Origin: an uncultured Clostridia bacterium
GTDB lineage: Bacteria > Bacillota > Clostridia > Oscillospirales > Acutalibacteraceae
Assembly (NCBI GenBank): GCA_946405475.1
Contig: CAMJHI010000013.1
Location: 1-19,073 of the forward strand
Direction of reading: 5' to 3'
Length of the DNA stretch: 19,073 nt
Every line of letters starts with the position of its first letter. Within the stretch, counting starts at the first letter, position 1. The translations under genes were made by a program, and so were the position numbers. The notes beneath the pieces are model-generated. The model was given only the letters and a program-made list of their open reading frames with translations. It did no database searches and had not been told where the DNA came from. This document shows, one piece after another, positions 8,114 through 14,290 of this stretch.

Positions 8114-9376
8114 ATGAGTTTTCCGATTTATGAACACACCAAAAGCCGCGAATATTTTGACCGCGCCACCAAAGTGATCCCCTCCGGCGTTTACGGCCAC
8201 CTCGGCCCGGCCGAAGGCAACTTCATCCCCGTGAGCGACTGGCCGCTGTTCGGCGACCACGCCAAGGGCACCTATTTCTGGGACGTTGACGACAACAAAT
8301 ACATCGACTACATGTGCGCTTACGGCCCCAACGTGCTGGGCTACTGCGACAAGGACGTTGACGCAGCCGCCATCGCGCAGTCCAAGCTCGGCAACTGCAC
8401 CACCTCCCCCAACAAGATCATGGTCGAATTTGCGGAGCTGATGGTCGACACCGTCGCTTCGGCCGACTGGGCGTTCTTTGCCAAGAACGGCAACGACGTG
8501 ACCACCTGCGCCGTGATGACCGCGCGCGCCGCCACGCACCGCAAAAAGATCATTTTCGTCAACGGCTTCTATCACGGCATTTCCCCGTGGACCCAGAAGG
8601 TCGACTACCCCGGCGTTGTGCCCGAAGACGTGGCCAACAACCTGTATGTTGACTGGAACGATTTTGAAGCGCTTGAAAAGCTCGTGGCCGAAAACGAAGG
8701 CGAAGTCGCCGCGTTCATCGCCACGCCCTATATGCACGGCAACTACAAAGACAACGAGCTGCCCGCCGACGGCTACTGGCAGAAAGTTCGTGAGCTTTGC
8801 ACCCGCAAGGGCATCGTCCTGATCGTGGACGACGTGCGCGCCGGTTTCCGCCTGGATCTGGCCGGTTCCGACCATTACTACGGCTTTGAAGCCGACCTGA
8901 TCTGCTTCTGCAAGGCCATCGCCAACGGCTGGAACGTTTCCTGCCTGTGCGGTAAAGAATCGCTCAAGAGCGCCGTCAGCTCGCTGTCCTACACCGGCAG
9001 CTACTGGATGAGCTGCGTGCCCTTCGCCGCCGGCATCGCCTGCATCAACAAAATGAAGAAGCTCGACACCCCGAAGCTGTTCCGCGAAAAGGGTCTCAAG
9101 CTCACCAACGGCCTGAAGGACGCCGCCGCCAACAACGGCTTCAATCTGGTCGTGTCCGGCGAGCCCGCGCTGTTCTATCTGCGCATCGCCAACGACGACA
9201 GCATGATGCTGCACCAGGAATGGATCGCGGAATGCGTCAAGAGAGGCATCTTCTTCGCCAGCCACCACAACCACTTCATCAACGCCGCGCTGAGCGACAA
9301 AGACATCGACCTGACTCTGGAAGTGGCCGACGAAGCGTTCAAGGCCGTTGCCAAAAAGCATCCCGAGCTTTTCTGA
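8114..9376 (+). CDS. Class III PLP aminotransferase, GSA-aminotransferase-like
   Basis: This is a 420-residue fold-type I PLP enzyme related to glutamate-1-semialdehyde 2,1-aminomutase and to class III aminotransferases of sugar clusters. Visible features include the N-terminal VIPSGVYG and GTYFWDVDDNKYIDYM, aromatic FYHG (152-155) that stacks on PLP, D239 in IVDDVRAGFR which binds the PLP ring nitrogen, and the Schiff-base lysine K267 in CFCKAIANG. The cofactor-phosphate loop reads KNGNDVT (124-130) where true GSA aminomutases have SGTEA. That, plus the lack of other haem genes nearby, argues against tetrapyrrole synthesis. It probably transaminates a ketone or aldehyde. The gene follows the SCP2-like gene by 15 nt with CGGAGG, and precedes the split transketolase, whose ketol product would be a natural substrate. 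Confidence 0.85.
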   Translation: MSFPIYEHTKSREYFDRATKVIPSGVYGHLGPAEGNFIPVSDWPLFGDHAKGTYFWDVDDNKYIDYMCAYGPNVLGYCDKDVDAAAIAQSKLGNCTTSPNKIMVEFAELMVDTVASADWAFFAKNGNDVTTCAVMTARAATHRKKIIFVNGFYHGISPWTQKVDYPGVVPEDVANNLYVDWNDFEALEKLVAENEGEVAAFIATPYMHGNYKDNELPADGYWQKVRELCTRKGIVLIVDDVRAGFRLDLAGSDHYYGFEADLICFCKAIANGWNVSCLCGKESLKSAVSSLSYTGSYWMSCVPFAAGIACINKMKKLDTPKLFREKGLKLTNGLKDAAANNGFNLVVSGEPALFYLRIANDDSMMLHQEWIAECVKRGIFFASHHNHFINAALSDKDIDLTLEVADEAFKAVAKKHPELF

Positions 9377-9448
9377 TCCGGCCCACACGGATCCGATCAG
9401 CGTCTACAACCTGCGAATAAAAATTTGGAAATATAGGAGGAACACGTT

Positions 9449-10321
9449 ATGCCTTTGAAAAAGGATGAATGGCTTGCGCTCGAAAAGAAAGCGTTCGAGC
9501 TGCGCAACCTCTGCCTTGACACCACCTATTGGGCGGGCAGCGGCCACATCGGCGGCGGTATGAGCGTCATGGACATGATGACGGTTCTGTACCACAAGTA
9601 TATGCGCCTGGACAAAAACAACCCCAACTGGGAAGACAGAGACCGTTTCGTGATGAGCAAGGGTCACGCCGGCATCGCCTACGCCCCCGTGCTCGTTGAT
9701 TTCGGCTTCAACGATCCCGAACAGCTCAAAACCTTCAACCTCACCAACTCCAAAATGGGCATCCACCTCGACGCCAACAAGGTCGTCGGCGTTGACGCTT
9801 CCACCGGCTCGCTCGGTCACGGCATGTCGCTGGCTGCCGGTATGGCGCTGGCCGCCCGCATGAAGGGCAAGGATTACAAGACCTACTGCATCCTGGGCGA
9901 CGGCGAATGCGACGAAGGCTCCAACTGGGAAGCCGCCATGACCATCGCTCATTATAAAATCACCAACCTCATCTGCTTCGTCGACCGCAACAAGTGCATG
10001 ATCGACGGCAGAACCGAAGACGTGATGAAGCTCGAGCCCTTCTGCGACAAATGGCGCGCGTTCGGCTTTGAAGTGAAGGACATCGACGGCAACAACATCA
10101 GCGAGCTGTGCGACGCCATCGATGAAGCGCTGGCCAACACCGGCGACAAGCCCTACATGATCGTGGCCAACACCCTCAAGGGCTGCTGCATCGACTTCAT
10201 GGAAGACGATTATCACTGGCATTACGGCGCGCTCAACGAAGAAAAATACGAGCAGGCCAAGAAGAGCCTCGAGGCGGCTTACAAAAAGCGCTGCGAGAGA
10301 GCACAGAAGGAGGGACTTTGA
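9449..10321 (+). CDS. Transketolase-like enzyme, N-terminal (TPP-binding) subunit
   Basis: This 290-residue protein corresponds to the N-terminal domain of transketolase, which binds the pyrophosphate of thiamine diphosphate through Mg2+. The TPP motif is intact: GDGECDEG (150-157) through to N181 in VDRNKCMIDG. Also present are SGHIGGGMS (31-39), SKGHAGIAYAP (70-80), STGSLGHG (118-125) and a C-terminal TLKGCCIDFMEDD with WHYGALNEE. These resemble the split transketolases of archaea and of sugar pathways more than one-piece TktA. The substrate-side HPD is HLD here (106-108). A strong TAGGAGGAA lies 9 nt before the ATG. The partner subunit starts 3 nt after the stop, with its ribosome site inside this gene, so the two are surely made together. 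Confidence 0.9.
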   Translation: MPLKKDEWLALEKKAFELRNLCLDTTYWAGSGHIGGGMSVMDMMTVLYHKYMRLDKNNPNWEDRDRFVMSKGHAGIAYAPVLVDFGFNDPEQLKTFNLTNSKMGIHLDANKVVGVDASTGSLGHGMSLAAGMALAARMKGKDYKTYCILGDGECDEGSNWEAAMTIAHYKITNLICFVDRNKCMIDGRTEDVMKLEPFCDKWRAFGFEVKDIDGNNISELCDAIDEALANTGDKPYMIVANTLKGCCIDFMEDDYHWHYGALNEEKYEQAKKSLEAAYKKRCERAQKEGL

Positions 10322-10324
10322 TCT

Positions 10325-11335
10325 ATGGCAGGCGGACTGACTTATACGGCTGTTGAATCCACTGCGCTTTCAACGGCGGAATATTACGGCAAAGCTCTGG
10401 TTGAGCTGGGCGAACAGCACGACGACGTCGTCGCCCTCACCGCAGACCTTGGCAAATCCACCAAGATCGGCATGTTCCAGGAACATTTCCCGGATCGTTT
10501 CTTCAACGTCGGCATCGCGGAACAGAACATGTTCGGCGTCGCCGCCGGTATGGCGAAGGCGGGCATGGTCCCCTTCCTTTCCACCTTCTCGGTCTTCGCT
10601 TCGCTCAGAAGCGCCGACCAGCTCCACACCGACATCTGCTACCAGAACGTCAACGCGAAGATCATCGCCACCCACTCCGGCACCTCCTTCGGTCAGGCGG
10701 GCTCCACCCACCACGCCATCTGCGACATGGCGGTGGTTCGTTCCATGCCCAACATCACCCTGATCTGCCCGGCGGACGGTATGGAAACCGTGAACGCGGT
10801 CCGCGCCGCGTATGAAAACCCCGGTCCGTACTACATCCGCATCAACCGCGGGTTTGACCGCGTGCTGAACTCCTCGACCGATTACGGCTTCGAGGTCGGC
10901 AAAGCGATCGAGCTGCACGAAGGCACCGACATCACCGTCATCGCCTGCGGCTCCTGCGCGTTCCAGGCGCTTCAGGCCGCCAACTTCCTTGAAAATGCCG
11001 ATGGGCTGAAGGTTCGCGTGCTGAACATGCACACCATCAAGCCCCTTGACAAAGAAGCGGTCGTCAAGGCCATCGGCGACACCCGCCGCATCATCACGGT
11101 GGAAGATCACAACGTCATCGGCGGCCTCGGTTCCGCGGTGGCCGAAGTGGTTGCCGAAACCGGCAAGGGCTGCGCGTTCAAGCGCCTTGGCATTCAGGAT
11201 CAGTTTGCGCCCATCGGCCTGCATGAGGATATCATGTCCATTCTGGGCATCGATTCCAACGGCATCATCGCCGCGGTTCGTGAAACCATGAAGGCTGACT
11301 TCGAGCTTGACGACGATTGGGACGACGAGACCTGA
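10325..11335 (+). CDS. Transketolase-like enzyme, C-terminal (pyrimidine-binding) subunit
   Basis: This 336-residue protein supplies the Pyr and C-terminal domains of a split transketolase. E66 in FNVGIAEQNM (61-69) is the glutamate that activates the TPP aminopyrimidine. The later SGTSFGQAGSTHHAICDMA stretch, and the PADGMET and YIRINRG segments, fit the family. The C-terminal Rossmann-like domain includes TVEDHNVIGGLGSAVAE. Together with the preceding subunit it should move a two-carbon ketol unit from a ketose or similar donor to an aldehyde. The subunit ends in an unusually acidic tail (FELDDDWDDET). A central-metabolism transketolase remains possible, but the operon's aminotransferase and SCP2-like proteins point to a dedicated pathway. 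The ribosome site AAGGAGGG (10307-10314) is within the previous gene. Confidence 0.9.
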   Translation: MAGGLTYTAVESTALSTAEYYGKALVELGEQHDDVVALTADLGKSTKIGMFQEHFPDRFFNVGIAEQNMFGVAAGMAKAGMVPFLSTFSVFASLRSADQLHTDICYQNVNAKIIATHSGTSFGQAGSTHHAICDMAVVRSMPNITLICPADGMETVNAVRAAYENPGPYYIRINRGFDRVLNSSTDYGFEVGKAIELHEGTDITVIACGSCAFQALQAANFLENADGLKVRVLNMHTIKPLDKEAVVKAIGDTRRIITVEDHNVIGGLGSAVAEVVAETGKGCAFKRLGIQDQFAPIGLHEDIMSILGIDSNGIIAAVRETMKADFELDDDWDDET

Positions 11336-11378
11336 TTCGGACTTTTCACAAGTAATCTGCAGAAAGGAAGAGATCAAC

Positions 11379-12188
11379 ATGTCTTCAAGAGAAGAAGTTT
11401 TAACCAATAAGATCTTTCTCTGTGCCGCTCTGCCGCTCGTCAAGGTCATTGCCAACGATATCCCCAACCTCGCCAAATTGTTTGAGCACGCGCACTCCAT
11501 TTATCAGGTCAGCGCGCTGTGCCCGGACGTGCCCGAGGGAAAGGTCGGCACACACTTTGTTGTGAACAACGGCGAATGGCTCTGCCACGCCGACAAACTG
11601 ACCAACAACGCTCACGTTGAGCTTGAGTTCAAGAGCATTGAAGCACTCAACGCCTTTTTCAAAGGCGATATCAAACCCCAGTATCTGCCCAAAATGAAGG
11701 GCGCCGCCAAGCACCCGGGCGCGTTCATCAGCTTCATGAGAGTACTGCTCAAAATGGCGGATCTGCTCGGCGCGAAGACCCCGCCCGAGGATGAAGACAC
11801 CAAAAAGCTGCTCGTCAAGTGCTACTTCTACCTGCTTTCCAGCGGCATCAGCACGCTGAACAAAAACGGGCACGAAGCCATTCACGACTGGGCCACCAAG
11901 AGCCCCGACCGTGTTTATGCGTGGGCGGTCAACGATCACCCCGAGGTGAGCGCGTATCTGCGCGTGAAGGCGGGCAAATCCCGCGCCGGCCGCGGCGAAT
12001 ACAAACGCGCCATGCCGTTCTTCACCATGCGGTTTGACAATTTCGACAGCGCTCTCGGCATTCTCATGTCCATTGACGATATGCTCGACTCCTGCAAAAA
12101 GGGCAAGCTGATCATGGACGGCGCCCCCGAATTCGGCGCCCAGATCGGCGACTTCATGATGCAGGTCGGCGCTTACGCGCAGGGCTGA
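11379..12188 (+). CDS. Tandem SCP2-like protein, second paralogue
   Basis: The ATG at 11379 follows AAAGGAAGAG. An in-frame TTG at 11307 lies inside the previous gene and is rejected. The product has 269 residues, with no signal peptide. It mirrors the first gene of the operon: domain 1 about 45-130 (VELEFKSIEALNAFFKGDI), a helix at 141-161 (KKLLVKCYFYLLSSG), and domain 2 about 177-265 (FTMRFDNFDSALGIL, then GKLIMDGAPEFGAQIGDFM). The helix and the spacing line up with FEISTKLMFYTIAVAL in the first paralogue, so an ancient duplication is likely although identity is low. The GKLIMDG..... helix is the best SCP2-like match. A hydrophobic ligand is expected from the family. Which one is not visible. 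The gene is the last before a strong terminator. Confidence 0.55.
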   Translation: MSSREEVLTNKIFLCAALPLVKVIANDIPNLAKLFEHAHSIYQVSALCPDVPEGKVGTHFVVNNGEWLCHADKLTNNAHVELEFKSIEALNAFFKGDIKPQYLPKMKGAAKHPGAFISFMRVLLKMADLLGAKTPPEDEDTKKLLVKCYFYLLSSGISTLNKNGHEAIHDWATKSPDRVYAWAVNDHPEVSAYLRVKAGKSRAGRGEYKRAMPFFTMRFDNFDSALGILMSIDDMLDSCKKGKLIMDGAPEFGAQIGDFMMQVGAYAQG

Positions 12189-12204
12189 TCACAACAACTA
12201 CCGG

Positions 12205-12236
12205 CAGCGCAGGGGAAGACCCTGCGCTGTGTTTTT
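12205..12236 (+). terminator. Rho-independent terminator of the five-gene operon
   Basis: There is a perfect 10-bp stem, CAGCGCAGGG (12205-12214) with CCCTGCGCTG (12220-12229), loop GAAGA, followed by TGTTTTTC. It starts 16 nt after the stop of the second SCP2-like gene and closes the unit begun by the 7243 promoter. Confidence 0.85.
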
Positions 12237-12258
12237 CTCTTGCTTCAAGGAGGAACCC

Positions 12259-13386
12259 ATGAAAAAATTTGTTTCCATTCTGCTGGCGGCGCTGGTGCTG
12301 TTTTCGTGCGGTCTGAGCGCGCTGGCAGCCGACGCGGCGACCCTGTCGTTCGGCGAAAAAGACACGTTCACCGTTTTGCAGCTCACCGACCCGCAGGACG
12401 ACGCTTACCCCGCACATAAGCTGATCCCGTTCCTCAAAACGGCGATCGAGAGCACCGAGCCGGATTTCATCATGCTCACCGGCGACATCGTGGAGGACAC
12501 GCGCTTCGGCGACATCAGCAGCGACGCGCAGCCGCTGAAGGAGGGCGTGTTCGTCAAGGACGACTACGACAAAACGCTGGAAAACGTGAAAGCCGCCTGC
12601 GACGCGATCTTCGGGGTGCTGGAGCAGTATGAGATCCCCTACGCCATTGCCATGGGCAACAACGATTACAAGGCGAAGCTGAAAGCCGAGGATTGGCCGG
12701 CTATTTTTGCCGCCTACCCGCACTGCGTGACGGTGGACATGAGCGACGACGCGCAGGGGCACATCGACACCTATTTTGCCGTGGAGGCCGACGGACAGCC
12801 CGTTTGCGGCCTGCTCGCGCTGGACAACGGGCAGAGCTTCAACGAGGAGCAGCTTGCCTGGCTGAAAAGCCTGCCGACCGGCGGCGTGCCCTGCTACGCC
12901 TTTGAGCACATCGCGTTCGACGAAGTCAACAACCTTTACGAGGTCTGCTCCGTGTTCGACGACGGCGCGATCCTGACCGACGGCAAGGCGATGCGGCTGA
13001 ATCAGGCGATCGCAAGCGGCCACACGGAGGGCGCCTCGCTGCCCGGCGGCGGTTCGGCGCAGTTCCCGGTTCTGAAGGAAAAGAACACCGTCGCCGCCTT
13101 TTTCGGCCACTATCACACCAGCGGCTACACCGGCGTGTATGACGGCATGACTCTCGGGCTGACCTACGGGTGCGAGTTTGCCAAGGCGGGTCCCTACGGC
13201 ATACGCACCGTCACCATCCATCGGGACGATCCGGGCCGGGTCGACACCACGCTTTACGTTTATAAAAACGGCGCCTTCACGCCGCAGAGCGACGCCCCCT
13301 ACCGCCCGGCGAACAACGTGTTGGCAAAGCTCTTCAACCTGTTTGCCACACTGTTCCGCACGCTCTCCTATCTGCTGAAATTCTGA
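12259..13386 (+). CDS. Secreted calcineurin-like metallophosphoesterase
   Basis: The start at 12259 is preceded by AAGGAGGAA. An in-frame ATG at 12229 lies in the terminator stem and is rejected. The 375-residue protein begins with a signal peptide ending SALA-AD (cleavage near 24). Metal-site motifs of the superfamily follow in order: D44 in QLTDPQDD, D76 in LTGDIVED, N135 in AMGNND, H217 in FEHIAF, and GHYH (283-286). The first motif lacks the usual DxH histidine (Q46), and GNHD is changed to GNND, so one metal site may be altered. Overall it resembles the Dcr2/purple-phosphatase-like branch. A phosphomonoester or phosphodiester target outside the cell is likely. The last 23 residues (from NVLAKLFN to YLLKF) form an amphipathic or hydrophobic helix that may hold it at the membrane. 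Confidence 0.75.
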   Translation: MKKFVSILLAALVLFSCGLSALAADAATLSFGEKDTFTVLQLTDPQDDAYPAHKLIPFLKTAIESTEPDFIMLTGDIVEDTRFGDISSDAQPLKEGVFVKDDYDKTLENVKAACDAIFGVLEQYEIPYAIAMGNNDYKAKLKAEDWPAIFAAYPHCVTVDMSDDAQGHIDTYFAVEADGQPVCGLLALDNGQSFNEEQLAWLKSLPTGGVPCYAFEHIAFDEVNNLYEVCSVFDDGAILTDGKAMRLNQAIASGHTEGASLPGGGSAQFPVLKEKNTVAAFFGHYHTSGYTGVYDGMTLGLTYGCEFAKAGPYGIRTVTIHRDDPGRVDTTLYVYKNGAFTPQSDAPYRPANNVLAKLFNLFATLFRTLSYLLKF

Positions 13387-13403
13387 TTACGGGAGGAAAA
13401 ACC

Positions 13404-14204
13404 ATGTTTCAAAAACTGATCGCGTGGATCCTTGTCATTCTCGGCGCAATGGAAGCACTGCTGCCCGTTGCCCCGCGCGGTGATCAGCTGGATCTGGACG
13501 GCTATACGCTCGCCTTTGAGGACGAATTCGACGGCGACGCGCTCGACGAAACCGCATGGTATTACCGCGCCAGCGGCCTGCGGCGCTGCGGCTGCAACGC
13601 CCCGAGTCAGGTGCGCGTGGAAGACGGCAAGCTGATCCTCAAGGCGGAATACCGTACGGAGGGCGAATACGGCGAGGGCTGGTATTCCGGCATGATCGGC
13701 ACGCGGCAAAAATACACCAACGGCTATTTTGAAATCACCTGCCGCTGCAGCAGCGGCAAGGGTTTCTGGAGCGCGTTCTGGATGCAGAGCGACCACTCCT
13801 ACGAGCCTGAAATATCGCAGGGCGGCGTCGGCGGCGCGGAGATCGACATTTTTGAAGCGCAGGAAGCCAGCCGCCTGCCCGGCCTGCTGGCCAATTCCGT
13901 GACCTCCACCGTTTACTGCAACGGCACCGACGCGCTGGATGACCGGATCGACCGCAAGCGCGTGGGCAAATTCTTTGTCAAAGACCTGTACACCGAGTTT
14001 CACACCTTCGGCTGTCTGTGGACGGAAAGCGAATACGTCTTTTACATCGACGGCGTGGAATCCGGCCGCACGAGCTTCGGCAAAGGCGTTTCCACCGCGC
14101 CGGAGGAAGTGATCGTTTCGCTGGAGATCCCCGAAGAGATCAAGCTGAGCACGGATTTCACCACGGAATTTGTCGTGGATTCCGTGCGGATCTGGAGCAA
14201 ATAA
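13404..14204 (+). CDS. GH16 family glycosidase, beta-glucanase-like
   Basis: This is a compact 266-residue glycoside hydrolase family 16 enzyme (beta-jelly-roll). The active-site motif is EIDIFE: nucleophile E146, D148, and acid/base E151. Other family landmarks are LAFEDEFDG (37-44) at the domain start, GYFEITCRC (107-115), GFWSAFWM (120-127) just before the active site, and TFGCLWTESEYVFYIDG near the end. Members cut beta-1,3 or mixed-linkage glucans, agars or carrageenans. The specificity cannot be read here. The first 22 residues (MFQKLIAWILVILGAMEALL) are a hydrophobic export signal or anchor without an obvious AxA cleavage site. GGGAGGAAA lies 7 nt before the ATG. It follows the phosphoesterase by 17 nt and probably shares its transcript. 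Confidence 0.85.
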   Translation: MFQKLIAWILVILGAMEALLPVAPRGDQLDLDGYTLAFEDEFDGDALDETAWYYRASGLRRCGCNAPSQVRVEDGKLILKAEYRTEGEYGEGWYSGMIGTRQKYTNGYFEITCRCSSGKGFWSAFWMQSDHSYEPEISQGGVGGAEIDIFEAQEASRLPGLLANSVTSTVYCNGTDALDDRIDRKRVGKFFVKDLYTEFHTFGCLWTESEYVFYIDGVESGRTSFGKGVSTAPEEVIVSLEIPEEIKLSTDFTTEFVVDSVRIWSK

Positions 14205-14223
14205 AACGCACCAGACGAAAAAA

Positions 14224-14243
14224 GCTCCCGCCGAAGCGGGAGC
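14224..14243 (-). terminator. Rho-independent terminator for the C39-like gene (minus strand)
   Basis: Read on the minus strand, GCTCCCGC, loop TTCG and GCGGGAGC form a perfect 8-bp stem with a stable tetraloop, followed directly by TTTTTT (complement of 14218-14223). It lies about 40 nt after the minus-strand gene's stop. Confidence 0.85.
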
Positions 14244-14255
14244 CGAAAATCCGAC

Positions 14256-14290
14256 ACGAGCATGGGTCAAACCCGTGCTCGTTTTATTTT
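14256..14290 (+). terminator. Rho-independent terminator for the phosphoesterase/GH16 unit (plus strand)
   Basis: ACGAGCATGGGT (14256-14267) pairs with ACCCGTGCTCGT (14271-14282) through 12 positions, including one T-G wobble, with a CAA loop and TTTTATTTTT after it. The T-tract overlaps the stop codon of the convergent gene at 14284-14286. Confidence 0.8.

Noticed and set aside
7439..9388. Long open frame of about 650 codons on the minus strand opposite the first SCP2-like gene and the aminotransferase
   Set aside because: It is antisense to two well-supported genes, has a low-complexity Val/Ala/Gly/His/Asp composition typical of GC-rich shadow frames, and has no recognisable domain.
9377..9448. 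Possible hairpin GATCCG/CGGATC between the aminotransferase and transketolase genes
   Set aside because: It is only a 6-bp stem with no T-tract, so it is unlikely to terminate transcription.
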